A stretch of DNA of 64,000 nt, from the NCBI GenBank assembly GCA_022315425.1, contig JAIUPT010000040.1:434001-498000 (forward strand), written 5' to 3'. The position numbers and the translations under genes were made by a program. Shown one piece after another: positions 1 through 10,931 of this stretch (position 1 is its first letter; each line of letters begins with the position of its first letter). The notes below the pieces were generated by a model. The model searched no databases. It was not told the DNA's origin and saw only the letters and a list, made by a program, of their open reading frames with translations. The DNA is from Pseudevernia furfuracea. Taxonomy: Eukaryota > Ascomycota > Lecanoromycetes > Lecanorales > Parmeliaceae.

Positions 1-1386
1 GAACAGCAGACCAATGGCAAAGGAAAAGGACGAATGGTGGAGCTCGACGAGAAAGATTGGGAACAGCAGTTCGCAGAAATGGACGCAGCAACTCAACGCG
101 ATTTAGATGCCGAAGCAAATGCAGCGATGGAGCGGGAGCTCAATGATATGGATAGGTCAGTCATTTCCGAGACCAACGAGTTTGGCGACTTCGAGAGCGT
201 GTGGCGAGGGATACAGGCTAAGACTGCAAATGCTAGATCCATGATGGATAATGGCGAATACGGTATGCACATGGGTGAGGAATTACCGTTACGAGACTTC
301 GATACTTGGGACAACTTCGACAGCAACTTTCATGACAGTTACCGAGATCCTCACATGGGCAATTACACTTTTGAAGAAGACAATCCTTTCACTGCCACCA
401 AAGACCCGTTCGAAGAAGGCATTAGAATACTGAGTGAGGGTGGCAATCTCTCTCTCGCCGCTCTCGCCTTCGAAGCCGCTGTACAGAGAGATCCGCAACA
501 CGTACAAGCCTGGTGCCAACTCGGCAGCGCACAAGCCCAGAACGAGAAAGAGTCGCCGGCCATCCGTGCCCTCGAACAAGCTATCAAGCTCGATCCTCAA
601 AACCTCTTGGCCTTAATGGGTCTCGCTATATCATACACAAATGAGGGTTACGACTCCACCGCCTACCGCACCTTAGAGCGCTGGGTTTCCACAAAGTATC
701 CTCAGATTGTTTCTCCCGATAGTCTTACCCCGCCAGGCGACTTCGGTTTCACAGACCGCCACGTTCTCCACGAAAAGGTCACAGCCCAATTCATCCGTGC
801 AGCTCAACTCTCCCCAGATGGCGAACACATGGACCCGGACGTGCAAGTGGGCTTAGGAGTACTCTTTTACGGTGCCGAGGAGTATGGCAAAGCTGTTGAT
901 TGCTTTGAAGCGGCACTTGCAAGCACGGAACCTGGAACAACTAATGAACCTCAACAAGCGCACCTACTCTGGAATCGATTAGGCGCCACACTAGCAAACA
1001 GCGGGCGCAGCGAAGAGGCAATTGCAGCATACGGAAAAGCTCTCAATCTAAACCCCAACTTCGTCCGCGCTCGTTATAACCTCGGCGTATCCTGCATCAA
1101 CATCGGTGTGCTCCCCCAAGCAGCACAGCACCTCCTTGGCGCACTAAGTATGCATCGGGTCGTCGAGCGCGAAGGTATGCAACGCGTCAAGGAGGTCATA
1201 GGCGAGGACCCAGGGAGTAGTACGATCGATGAAGGCGATGTGGAGAGGATGGTAGGGATGAATCAAAGTACGAATTTACTGGAGACACTGAAGAGAGTTT
1301 TTACGAGCATGGGAAGAAGGGATCTGATGGAGAAGGTGGAGGTGGGAATGGATATTGAACAATTTAGGGGAGAATTTGATTTCTGA
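1..1386 (+). CDS. pex5: PEX5, peroxisomal PTS1 import receptor (C-terminal part, 5' end outside window)
   Basis: The reading frame is open from base 1, so the gene starts left of the window; 461 residues are visible. PEX5 is the cycling cytosolic receptor that binds C-terminal SKL-type PTS1 signals and docks at peroxisomal PEX13/PEX14. Seen: a WxxxF docking motif (WEQQF) near visible residue 20, a stretch typical of PEX5 (FESVWRGI, then NPF and DPFEEGIRIL), and a block of TPR repeats over about the last 310 residues. The TPRs include AWCQLGSAQAQNEKESPAI, the GLGVLFYGAEEYGKAVDCF repeat and the last-repeat signature FVRARYNLGVSCINIG. The C-terminal helical tail ends at a TGA. The visible part is a single exon. 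The N-terminal cysteine and any PTS2-related region lie outside the window. The assignment is very secure. Confidence 0.96.
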   Translation, partial: EQQTNGKGKGRMVELDEKDWEQQFAEMDAATQRDLDAEANAAMERELNDMDRSVISETNEFGDFESVWRGIQAKTANARSMMDNGEYGMHMGEELPLRDFDTWDNFDSNFHDSYRDPHMGNYTFEEDNPFTATKDPFEEGIRILSEGGNLSLAALAFEAAVQRDPQHVQAWCQLGSAQAQNEKESPAIRALEQAIKLDPQNLLALMGLAISYTNEGYDSTAYRTLERWVSTKYPQIVSPDSLTPPGDFGFTDRHVLHEKVTAQFIRAAQLSPDGEHMDPDVQVGLGVLFYGAEEYGKAVDCFEAALASTEPGTTNEPQQAHLLWNRLGATLANSGRSEEAIAAYGKALNLNPNFVRARYNLGVSCINIGVLPQAAQHLLGALSMHRVVEREGMQRVKEVIGEDPGSSTIDEGDVERMVGMNQSTNLLETLKRVFTSMGRRDLMEKVEVGMDIEQFRGEFDF

Positions 1387-3076
1387 GAGTGACGTTAGAA
1401 GGGCAGAGAAGGATTCAAGAGCCACTGATGAAGACTTTCAAAGCCATAGGCTTCTCCCGCGTTGGCATTGTAGATAAATGATGGCATTGGACACAGCTAC
1501 ACACAGGGGAAGATCGACTTGTATCTATCTCAAGGCTGGTAACGAATCTATGAACATATTTGCCCCATGTCTAAATTTCCTCGTTTGTCATGATATCGCT
1601 TTCTGATCAGCCACGATTCTTAGAGTAGGTGGCTTAGCGCGCTAGTTGCAATAAAACTCTGAAGGATGGAGAGAAGTGCTTGATAGAGCACCAGAAGTCA
1701 GACTGAATGTCGTAAAATACGCGCGCCGCTAGATTAGTGCCCTTAATCTCTTCCCACGTGACAAATGGACTAATTCGACAAAAACATGAGGCTATACAGA
1801 ACTCGTAGATAGTTGATTGGGCCGTCCCAACGCCAGGACCTTGAGCCAACAGAGGCCTGAGCAGGCGTGTTCTCGTACCCCCAGCGCTAGAAAACTTCCC
1901 ATGCTTGTAGAAGCACAGACCTGGAGCGAAAACCGAAGCTCTATACATGTAAAACAGGCGTGGGCGGGCGGGACGAAAGAATAATGCTATTGCTCTGAAA
2001 GAGATCAATTCGAATGAAAGAGTCTGACCGGTTGTAGAATGCAGCTACTTATGCTGCTCCCAAATGAGACCCATCCCCTGCAAAGGACACGTCTACCAAA
2101 TCCGTGAATAGCATCAAAAAACCCGCCATGCGATATGCGATATTAAGGCCCACTAACCCCCTGTGTCAAGCAGGGCCGACTAGTTTAGCCGAACCGAAGG
2201 AGCAACGTCGAGTCTGTTCAGTGAAATTTTAACAAAGTATTCGACATTAAGAGACGGTGATATTGCAATCATTCATAGCTATGAAACCTTGGCCGTCTCA
2301 AATCATTGGGGGGCCCTTACAAGGGTGGGGAAGACCATTGTGCCTTTTTAAGTCTGTTTGGAGGAAGCATGAGTTCACTGATTTCAGTAGCTGGTTCCAA
2401 AGGCACGATACCAAGCTCATCATGAACGCAGTGACTACCATTTAGCACTCAGGACCTTAATGTTGTCCTCAATCCAATCCTACGCGAATGAGCAACACCA
2501 CGTGGAGAATATGTTTTGCTCGAGCAAAAGAACCTCGGAGATTTGATGCGGCTCGGACGTTGGGCAAGCAGCAATGTTCTGCACGACAAGCGTCTATGTT
2601 CCCGTTCAGCCAAATGCTCGTCTCTGTTGACGAAAAGTGGCCTCTTGATCGGTGAGTGAAGAAATGTAACATCTTTCTGAATCAGGGGGTCAACAAGCGC
2701 AGAAGCTACATGCGCGAGGAGGCCAACTAAGAGTACCAGTGTTAGCACCCGGCTAAGGTCCCATGCTTTCGGGGAATGCGCTTGTCGTATGAAACGAAAC
2801 CTCAGGCGGTGCTGGAACTCGTTGTTAAAAACCCTGGCGGAAGCGTTGCCGATGGCCGCCAAAGCGACAGCCGAAATGGTCTATAAGGACACTCCGTAAT
2901 GCTGCACGTCCGGGAAAGGCTGCTGAGCGCCATTTTCTTCCAGTCGTGTAGAAAGGAGAAAGTCTGTCCTTACAGAGATCAACAGTCAAAAAAAAAATAC
3001 ACGTCACATCATGAAGCGCAAGTTTGGATGTTTCGGTATTGTTTTCTCACCGACTGATTATATCAACGCAGGATCG
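1387..3076. other. Intergenic region, no supported gene
   Basis: It holds the PEX5 3' flank and the promoter of the secreted-protein gene. Short open frames on the minus strand (1634-2008 and 2449-2862) have no recognisable domain, composition bias or splice context, and I do not call them. A run of A (2989-2997) and a pyrimidine/CA-rich stretch lie just before the next gene. Confidence 0.6.
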
Positions 3077-3658
3077 ATGCTTCTCGCCAGCTCTGCTGTT
3101 TTCATTTCCTACTTAGCTTCCACCACGTTCGCTACACCAATCGAATCTCAACCGTCACTCGATGTCTCTGTCAAAGCCCCTCTCGTCGCCCGGCAGAAAG
3201 GCACCTACAACGGCATTGACGCCCTAAACGCTAGCCTAGCCGGCACATTCAACTGCTACAAAGGCGGCACGTGGGCTCTCCAAGACGCACTCGACATCAG
3301 CATAAACGGAATCTGTGGCACACCCGTCTACGACGTCCTCGATTTCACCCCTTTCTCGTTCGTACCCAACGCAGACGGTGCATTTCCGCCTCAACAATCC
3401 GATTACCAGTTAGACCAGGTTTGCTTCGACGTTAGTCTAAATTGCGACTCCCCTGCGGTAAAAGGCAAAGGGTATATACACTATACAGGGGATATCCGAA
3501 CTGCGACGCATGCCAACACGGCGGATTGTGAGTATGCCATGGGTAGGGTAAGGGATATCTGTCACGGGACGAATGGGTGGACCAGGGGAGGTTGGTACAC
3601 TTTTAGTGATGGGACAAGTTATGGGTTGGATCCGTCAAAAAATGGGGAAAGTCAGTAG
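3077..3658 (+). CDS. Small secreted cysteine-containing protein, effector candidate
   Basis: Intronless frame of 193 residues if started at the ATG at 3077. An upstream in-frame ATG at 3011 would add 22 residues but would bury the signal peptide, so I prefer 3077. Residues 1-20 form a signal peptide (MLLASSAVFISYLASTTFA) with cleavage likely after FATP. A dibasic-like ARQ segment follows near residue 40. The mature part has six cysteines (FNCYK, GICGT, QVCFD, NCDSP, DCEYA, DICHG), consistent with three disulfides, and ends with a Gly/Trp/Tyr-rich segment. I do not recognise a named family. Conserved ascomycete secreted proteins of this size are often called hypothetical. Extracellular location is inferred from the signal peptide. 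The gene stands alone between PEX5 and the oxygenase. Confidence 0.72.
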   Translation: MLLASSAVFISYLASTTFATPIESQPSLDVSVKAPLVARQKGTYNGIDALNASLAGTFNCYKGGTWALQDALDISINGICGTPVYDVLDFTPFSFVPNADGAFPPQQSDYQLDQVCFDVSLNCDSPAVKGKGYIHYTGDIRTATHANTADCEYAMGRVRDICHGTNGWTRGGWYTFSDGTSYGLDPSKNGESQ

Positions 3659-4153
3659 AGCAGAATACTTGGTCAATGCATTTTAACTTGAGTCGTATTC
3701 AGACCGTTCATTCTTTCCAATGTATCTCATCCACCAGTCTCGTTCAATGGGCTCCTGCCAAACGAAGCACATACCCTCCACAGTTCTGGTCTTCCAAATC
3801 TTCAAGGCTTGTGTTCGTCTTCGAGAAAACAGAGGCTTGTTCGGACAGAAACCCCGTAGAAAGCGTCAATGAACAACAGAAACAGTGGAATTGGACTGGC
3901 TTCATAACTTTAGCACATAGGGTCCTGACTTGGCTTCTTTGCGTCATTGCATTCGCTTTCGGCTATTAAATGGCTCATGAGTATATAGGTATGTTAGTAA
4001 TAATTCAAAGTCCGAATTCACTCTTGCTACCCAGCGCTCAAAATTCTTTCCCACAATTCGAACTGGCCCCGCTCGCCCCACTCCCCACAAATTATGGTGT
4101 GACCTCTCATACTCAATTGAGTTCAGCAACACCAAAGATTTACTCCCCCCACC
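3659..4153. other. Intergenic region, no supported gene
   Basis: 3' flank of the secreted-protein gene and promoter of the oxygenase gene. Open frames on both strands here lack any domain or signal. Nothing else is seen. Confidence 0.55.
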
Positions 4154-6238
4154 ATGAAGCGGAAATCCGACCAAGTAGATGATTTGGAGGTCGCTGAGCA
4201 AGCCAAACGGCGAGCACCGAGCCACCAAGATCGCTTTCGAGAGGGGTTGTTTGACGAATCTGTCTTGGACGGATACAGAAAGAGCTATGCCACCTCTGAG
4301 CCGTAAGCATTAAAACAGCGCATCGATGAGCCTCAATCCGATGCTGACAGTCAAAGATATCGTCACGGCGTCATCCAAAATCTCATCTCTTCCTCACTCC
4401 TGCGCAATGTGCGCTCCGAAATCCAGAACCTTTCCTTCACTCCCAAAGAAACGGACATCTACAAGATTCACCAATCTGGGGACTTGGCAAATCTCGATGG
4501 GTTGGATGATTCATCTCTCAAGCTTCTGCCTTCTCTACTCACTCTCCGCGATGCCATGTACTCCTCAGATTTCCGGAAGTACCTCTCCACCATCACAAGC
4601 TCTGGTGCCCTCTCTGGAAAAAAGACGGACATGGCGATCAATGTATACACGCCTGGCTGTCACTTATTATGTCACGACGATGTCATTGGTAGTCGAAGAG
4701 TTAGCTATATCCTCTACCTGACGGATCCTGACAAAGCTTGGAAAGAAGAGTGGGGCGGCGCATTGCGCTTGTATCCCACGCAGACCTACACTGAGGACGA
4801 TGGAAAGGTCACCAAGGTCCCAAGTCCGGATTACAGTGTTTCGATACCACCGGCATTCAATCAATTGAGCTTTTTTGCCGTGCAGCCAGGCGAAAGCTTT
4901 CACGATGTGCAGGAAGTCTACGCTGAAGATGACGAGAAAGATAAAGAGAAGGTTGGTGGAAGGGTCAGGATGGCAATAAGTGGATGGTATCACATACCAC
5001 AAGAAGGTGAAGATGGGTACGCTGAGGGTTTGGAAGAACGGCTAGCGGAAAAGAGCAGCCTAATGCAATTACAAGGCAAAGGAGACAAGCATGAGCTTCC
5101 AAAGGCAAATTTCAAGCTGTACAAGAAGGAGAGCAATGGTGACATTGGTCTTCCGACGCCATCATCTCAGGAGGACCCTGTGCTTTCGGAAGAGGACCTC
5201 AATTTCCTCCTGAAGTATATCGCTCCCACGTATCTCACGCCAGATACCCTCGAATCGGTCTCCAGCATCTTCGCTGAGGAGTCTTCCCTTTGTCTTGATA
5301 CGTTTCTATCCCAGAAGTTCTCCAATTCGGTCCGAGACTACATTGAATCTCAGGAATTACAGACGCTACCAAGCGAATCCGCGGAAATTGAGAACACAAC
5401 ATCATGGACTGTTGCGAGGCCGCCACATAAACATCGTTTTCTTTTCCAGAAAGCTAGCTCAAGCAAGCGTGGAGCATCTCCACTTCTTGACTTACTAGAA
5501 GATCTTTTACCTTCTGAAGCCTTCCAGAAGTGGCTTTCTCTCGCGACAGGTCAGACCGTAATGTCACATAATTCGCTTGTTCGGCGCTTCCGGCGAGGAC
5601 GAGATTATACGCTTGCTACTGGGTATGAGGAAGACGCCCCGCGTATTGAGCTTTGTCTATCCATTACGCCTACTTCCGGATGGGACGATGACCAGATTGC
5701 TGATCTGGAGAAAGATACTAATAAAGATCCCCCGGTCAAAGGAAAAGAAGAAACCGATGAAGTCACTACCACAGCGGACGAGCCTGGTGTAGGCGGCTAC
5801 CTTGCCTACATGGCCGGCGAAGATGAGGACGACCCTGACCATGACGAAGGGGGCAGCGACCATGGTGTCGAAGTTCCGCTCGACATGAGTACTGGAGCTC
5901 GGTCCACAAGAGCTGCCAACCCCAAGAAGTCAAAGCAAGATCCAGCTATCTACCAAGCCAGCGGCGACGACGAAGAGGACGGCGTCCTTTTCAGTATGCC
6001 AGCGGGCTGGAATCGTCTGGGCGTAGTCTTCAGGGACAAAGGGACTATGCGCTTCGTCAAGTATGTGAGCCGGAAGGCGAAGGGCGATAGATGGGATTTG
6101 GTTGGAGAATTCGACGTCCTCGAGGATGAGAGCGACGATGGAGAGGTTGAAGGCAAAGTGGACGAGAAAGGGGTTGGCAGTGAAGCTGATGATGAACCTG
6201 ACCGTGATGACGACTCTTCTACTGAGCATAGCGATTAG
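4154..6238 (+). CDS. ofd1: Tpa1/Ofd1-family prolyl 3,4-hydroxylase (2-oxoglutarate/Fe(II) oxygenase)
   Basis: Two exons, 4154-4302 and 4351-6238; the intron 4303-4350 has a GTAAGC donor, ATGCTGACAG end and joins phase 2, giving 678 residues. The start ATG is in a CACCATG context. The family hydroxylates prolines, e.g. in ribosomal protein uS12; in yeast Tpa1 affects translation termination and in fission yeast Ofd1 controls SREBP turnover under low oxygen. Seen: the N-terminal oxygenase domain with the metal triad, HDD at residue 158 (H158, D160) and the distal His in SFHDVQE (H234), followed by the 2-oxoglutarate-binding Arg region (RVRMAISGWYH). A second double-stranded beta-helix-like region (residues ~260-600) is the family's C-terminal domain, with very acidic linkers and an acidic C-terminus (EPDRDDDSS). 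The N-terminus is basic (KRKSDQ), which could be nuclear targeting. All triad residues are present, so it should be active. Confidence 0.92.
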
Positions 6239-6851
6239 AACTCCTCTGAATAATGAGAACGACATTTGCCTAGTGGGAAGAACATGCCTGTCCCAACAAT
6301 CAAAGGCCCACACTGAAGTCGGCGCGTAAGCTCATGATAAAGTCAAGGGTTGCGTTCAATTCAGCCAGACTTGGCCTATTCGAGAGGAGACTGCCCATGA
6401 ATTTCGACAAAGTCGGCTTCCGAGATCTTGCTGGATCTCAAGAGCCTGAAAACCACCGAAGTGGGTACAGCCCTTTTCTGGGTCGTCTTCATCTGGAGTG
6501 AACATGTATTCTCTCAGGTGAGTACAACAACCCAGGCACAATACGCGGAGTTGGTGGGGAAATTGATGACGCTGACCGTTTTTGAAACGCTGAAGGCAGG
6601 CGAAGCCGGCAGCCGTGTGTGTCACCCGAGGCATTCTTTTTGCTGTCACAGCGCTCTCTTCTTCTTCTTCTTCTTCTTCAAACCTCGTCGTGGCAGTACA
6701 TTACTTCAGCACTTGTCCAAAAATATCCGCCAAGTTCGTAGGCCTCGAGCTCGAAACCGCAACACATACATACGAGGACTAAGTTGTGACAGCTACACAA
6801 TCTGCAAATCGGGTGAACATCCCAAAATACATCACCATTCCCACAGTCGCC
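6239..6851. other. Intergenic promoter region with a CTT microsatellite
   Basis: Between the oxygenase stop and the first F-box-like gene. It carries a (CTT)7 tract at 6658-6678 and a C/T-rich leader. No gene is seen. Confidence 0.55.
6658..6678 (+). repeat. (CTT)7 microsatellite
   Basis: Perfect trinucleotide run about 170 bases upstream of the F-box-like start codon; it probably lies in the pyrimidine-rich promoter or 5' leader. Confidence 0.9.
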
Positions 6852-8096
6852 ATGGCTCAAGTCAATGAGCCAGCCGTCGAATTTGAGGAGCTCAATGGCA
6901 CAATCTGGTCAAAAACGCCGGATGATATTCTCAACCTCGTCATCGAAGAGGCAGACAAAGAAACACAGGCCAATTGGTCTCGTACCGGCAGCGCATTTCA
7001 CGAAGTCTCGAGCGCCTTACTCTGGAAAGAGGTATTCATCAATGTAAAAGATCTTCAGACTTACTGGGAATGGACCCGGACTCAGCCTCCCCCCTCCAAT
7101 GTAAGGCCAGAGAATGGCGGGATTGTTGACTTCCTCATCCGGGGTCCAGCCCACCGAGACTTCCACCAAAGGTCTGGGACTCTCCACGGAGACATTGCGG
7201 CTTCGCCCCGCACGAGAATCCGACAACTCTGGTTTGGTTCAGAACCCCTCGAAGCAAGAGAGACGGCAAAGATAACGGACCAAGAATTTGAAATAGTCTT
7301 GGGATTTTTCGCACTTTTCATGGTCCGTCTTCATACACTCCGGTTCTTCGGGGCTCTCTCCCAAGGCTCCTTAGGGCAGATCGTCAAATTCGGAAGTTTG
7401 AGACATCTATATCTAGGAAGGTCGAAATACGTGACCGATACCCATACTTCTGGCCTTCGTCCTGTACCATGGGCGAAGTTGTCCCTCGACTTCACCCACA
7501 TTTCTGATATGCAGTCTCTGAGGACGCTGACGATTAGTCACCTAGTGACGCTCGAAGCCCCGGGACTCGCCAAAGCAATCCAACATCTACAGCACTTGAC
7601 CCTACTCTCCCTTTCGGTACACTACATAGCCACTGCCACTCGTGATACAAGCTGGCTTACAGTGAGCCCAAGCGGTGTCTCTCCGTTGATCCCATTTCTT
7701 GAAACGCTTTCTTCTCGAGGAGATGAAGCAAGGGTTGGGGCAAGAGATGGGGTAGCAGGAGGCTTTCCCAGACGGCTGCAGACTTTGACGTTGGTGGATC
7801 ACTACCACTCCAACCTACCTTCCCTCCACCAGATACTCCAGAGCGCAATCAAGCCGTGCGAGAACCTACGCAATCTTGCCATCACCTTTCACAATCGCAA
7901 CGTCACCCAGGACTTTCTTCGTAGCCTAGGATTTCCCGTGCAGCAGGATGGCAAAATCGCGTCTTGGGATAGACTCTGCAGTGGGGCTGGACTGAAGTAC
8001 TCTGGCGGCGCGGCTTGGGAGTGCGTTATCAGATACTTGAAGATGGACACTTTAACCTTCGAGATCACGAGGGTAGACTCTGATGAGGCGGCTTGA
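6852..8096 (+). CDS. F-box-like protein, first of a tandem pair
   Basis: Single exon, 414 residues from the ATG at 6852 (GTCGCCATGG, strong context). Further upstream in-frame codons are not ATG. Near the N-terminus, residues ~15-60 resemble a degenerate F-box (TIWSKTPDDILNLVIEEADK, then TQANWSRTGSAFHEVSSALLW), the helix pattern that binds Skp1. The rest looks like irregular leucine-rich segments (LRHLYLGRSK, LRTLTISHL, LQTLTLVDHY), as in fungal F-box/LRR-like substrate adaptors. An SCF ubiquitin-ligase role is inferred only; F-box calls in fungi are weak without profile searches. It shares its N-terminal pattern and a C-terminal block (LVD, PCxNL) with the next gene, so the two are duplicates. 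Confidence 0.72.
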   Translation: MAQVNEPAVEFEELNGTIWSKTPDDILNLVIEEADKETQANWSRTGSAFHEVSSALLWKEVFINVKDLQTYWEWTRTQPPPSNVRPENGGIVDFLIRGPAHRDFHQRSGTLHGDIAASPRTRIRQLWFGSEPLEARETAKITDQEFEIVLGFFALFMVRLHTLRFFGALSQGSLGQIVKFGSLRHLYLGRSKYVTDTHTSGLRPVPWAKLSLDFTHISDMQSLRTLTISHLVTLEAPGLAKAIQHLQHLTLLSLSVHYIATATRDTSWLTVSPSGVSPLIPFLETLSSRGDEARVGARDGVAGGFPRRLQTLTLVDHYHSNLPSLHQILQSAIKPCENLRNLAITFHNRNVTQDFLRSLGFPVQQDGKIASWDRLCSGAGLKYSGGAAWECVIRYLKMDTLTFEITRVDSDEAA

Positions 8097-9419
8097 TAGG
8101 GTGGAAACTTATCGTCGTGGCATCGGTGACGTTGGGCTTGAGACTGGGCATGTCTATCGGCTTCCTGCACATGTCCACTGGCTCACTCCCAGACATCTTC
8201 GCAAGCAATCCCCATTCTCTCTCTATGAGCAACAATGTCCAGCTCGGGGTGGTACATACATCTCATGTAGACCCATCAATGCATGACCTTTCCGTACAAG
8301 GTAGCGATATCACCGACGGGAACCGCGCTCGTTTGGAGGTCAAGTTGTAGACGGTAGGTGTGGCATTCTTAGGACTTTTCATGCCGAAGCTGAGTGACAC
8401 AAGGAAGTTGGGGGTTGAGAATTTGTGTAACTGTTGAGTCGTAGACGGTGAAGTGTAACTGAGGATTGTGAAAAAGTGTGTGCAGCCAAAAAAAAAAAAA
8501 AAAGCCAAGCCTGATCTCTGCAGGGATTAAGGTTAGAACGAGGAAAGATTTGACATCGATTCATTTGTCAACCCCCAGGGACTTGGACTATGATTTTTGA
8601 GAAGTTTGATCTTATCGCCTGTAGACGATTTCATTGAGGCTTACGGACAGTTCTAGAGTTCGTTTGTTACACTCTGAGAGATGGATCAGATCAAGGTTCT
8701 TGGATTGGGCATGGCTCAAACCACCAATGATCCTGGAGAAAATGCCACACTGATGGCTTCACATTCTGTGAAACGGTTAAGAGCGCCGCCCATTACACGG
8801 GGTATAGCAGATCATTACTATGCAAATGTCATTTTGGCAACACTCAACAAAGACGGTATGCTCTCCCGGCCGGATCTTGCTGAGAATCTCCTGGATTTGA
8901 ACAACTTCAAATCATATCTGGGGGCTCAGAGACAGACAACCTATTGCATGTTGTGAACGAATGCCCTACCTATCCTGAACACGAAGAGTCAATGCTATAT
9001 CAATAAATATTGCTTTGCCTTGATCATCTGTCCGTCGGTGTGCCAAACCAAATAGCCATAGTCATAAACTTCAATAACAAAAAGGCATGTCTTGCAAAGC
9101 TCAGATGATGACAAGAGTGTGGAGTCAGTTGCTATGGGCGGATTGGTTCCGTCTCAACGTGACTTCACAATGATTGTTAGCGCATCAGAAAGGAGTTGCT
9201 GTCATCGTCCATCAGCCTATCATCTTCCGTCGTTCACAAACTCTTCTCTACCAACTGCATCAAGACACCTCAGCTGTGTATAGCTGCCAGCACAATCCTC
9301 ATCTCACGGCAGCCCCTTGTTTCTGTCTTTGCCTCCGACGGCGGCCCCTTGTTTCTATCTTTGCCTCCGACGGCGGTTACGCCCATACCATCAGTGCCCT
9401 ACTAAGCACCAAAGTCGCC
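8097..9419. other. Intergenic region between the F-box-like paralogues
   Basis: It holds a 16-base A run (8488-8503) and a 32-bp direct tandem duplication just before the next gene. A 91-codon open frame at 8681-8956 has no domain and is not called. Confidence 0.55.
9313..9376 (+). repeat. 32-bp direct tandem duplication
   Basis: Two adjacent 32-bp units (9313-9344 and 9345-9376), differing at one base (G versus A), end 44 bases before the second F-box-like start codon. This looks like a recent slippage duplication in the leader of the gene. Confidence 0.9.
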
Positions 9420-10931
9420 ATGGAGTTTGAGTATGAGCACGGGCTTGATCCGACCATTTGGTCAAAACTACCTCACGATGTTGTTCTCAATGCGATCGAG
9501 CAGTCAGACCTACCAACTCAAATCAACTGGTCATGCACAAGTCGAGCCATCTTCCTCGACGCGTCTAGCAAGATCTGGAGTTCGCTACGCGTCCGCAGCT
9601 CTGCAATCACGGCCTATGGCCTTATTGTCGCAGGTTATAGGTCCACCGACCGTGCAGATGGCGTTGTACACTTCCTTCTGGAATCTGCTTACCGGCGCCA
9701 CAACAAATGGGATCATGTGCTTGCAAGCGACCGCACTCGTGAGTTCATCCTTCGACCAAATGGAGTTGAGAGATATTCCCACCGCAACCAGCTCATCGCC
9801 ACTCTACCTGTCTCTCATGTGAAGGACCTCGGAATCGATAATCAAGGATTCAATGATCAACACCCGATCTGCGACCAATTTGATATGGATCATGTCCTGT
9901 CCAGCCTGCTCCAAAGTTTACCAAAGTTGCGGTCTGTGAATTACGTTGGACCTCTCTCAGCCAAAACGCTAGCGGCCATCATTCAGGTCGACAGCTTGAG
10001 GGTATTGCAGGTCAGAAACGGCAGTGACGTGCTCAAGGTCCCTACCAGTCCTACTGCGACCCCCACCGTGCCCTGGACAGATTTTCCCCTGGATTGGAGT
10101 GTGCTAGCCAACTTGAAAGATCTGCAAGAGCTTGAGGTTGGACGTTTAATCCATGATGAGGTCCGTGGACTAGCAAAAGCAGTTGTTTCTCTGAACGTAC
10201 GAAAGCTTCATCTCTCATGTTGGGGTTGGGAGTATGAAAATACTCTTCCAAGCAGATCCATGCCTCCTACCGAAGGCAAGTCTACTTTGGTTGAATTCCT
10301 TGAGGCTCTCACGACGCTTGACCTTGGCGACGGTCAAATGGGTCGCGGTCTTCCTTCGAGCTTGGAACACTTGGTGCTGGTAGACAGATTTGACACGCGG
10401 ATACAACTTCTACATCAGCTTATTGCGACAGCCATTTTGCCCTGCGACAATCTAAAAACTCTGAGTACCACAATCAGCGTCAGTGCGAGATGCTACGACT
10501 TCATCAGTAAGATGGGGCTACCTGCGTACCACAAGATCGTTGGACTCGGTTCATGGCAGCAATTTTCTTCTGATGGAGGGATGAGAATATCCCATCAGTA
10601 CCGGAGCGCGTCGGGTGAGATATTTCAGACCAACCCTTATCCCAAACCGCTGCCCAATATCGCGAAAACTCTGGACCGAGTGATCACAGTCGCAGGTGGA
10701 ACTGAAAACTACCGGATGAGCATGAAATTCGTCAGGGGGCGCCAGTTTCGGAGCGACGAGATCCTCGTCTGTCCCTGCGAGGGAGAGAAGGGTCCATCCG
10801 CAGCGGAACAAGGGCCCCAGGCCCAGGATGCAAGCATGATAGATCTTGCAGCTGATTTCGCGTCACTGTCACTTGAAGAAACATTGTGGGCGCATATGCT
10901 ACACTCCTGGGGACCATGGGCCAATTGGTGA
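9420..10931 (+). CDS. F-box-like protein, second of a tandem pair
   Basis: Single exon, 503 residues from the ATG at 9420, which sits in the same GTCGCCATGG context as its neighbour. The frame is open farther upstream but without a better ATG. Residues ~10-60 repeat the neighbour's pattern: TIWSKLPHDVVLNAIEQSD and TQINWSCTS. Leucine-rich segments follow (LRVLQVRN, LQELEVGRL, VRKLHLSC), with the shared C-terminal block LVLVDRF and ILPCDNLKTL. Unlike its neighbour it has about 90 extra C-terminal residues, ending in an acidic/hydrophobic tail (IDLAADFASLSLEETLW). It is probably a substrate-binding adaptor, but that is inference from a weak F-box-like match. Same-strand adjacency and shared blocks show tandem duplication followed by strong divergence. 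Confidence 0.72.
   Translation: MEFEYEHGLDPTIWSKLPHDVVLNAIEQSDLPTQINWSCTSRAIFLDASSKIWSSLRVRSSAITAYGLIVAGYRSTDRADGVVHFLLESAYRRHNKWDHVLASDRTREFILRPNGVERYSHRNQLIATLPVSHVKDLGIDNQGFNDQHPICDQFDMDHVLSSLLQSLPKLRSVNYVGPLSAKTLAAIIQVDSLRVLQVRNGSDVLKVPTSPTATPTVPWTDFPLDWSVLANLKDLQELEVGRLIHDEVRGLAKAVVSLNVRKLHLSCWGWEYENTLPSRSMPPTEGKSTLVEFLEALTTLDLGDGQMGRGLPSSLEHLVLVDRFDTRIQLLHQLIATAILPCDNLKTLSTTISVSARCYDFISKMGLPAYHKIVGLGSWQQFSSDGGMRISHQYRSASGEIFQTNPYPKPLPNIAKTLDRVITVAGGTENYRMSMKFVRGRQFRSDEILVCPCEGEKGPSAAEQGPQAQDASMIDLAADFASLSLEETLWAHMLHSWGPWANW

Noticed and set aside
1634..2862. Minus-strand open frames of 124 and 137 codons after PEX5
   Set aside because: No recognisable feature, mixed composition and no splice context; probably chance.
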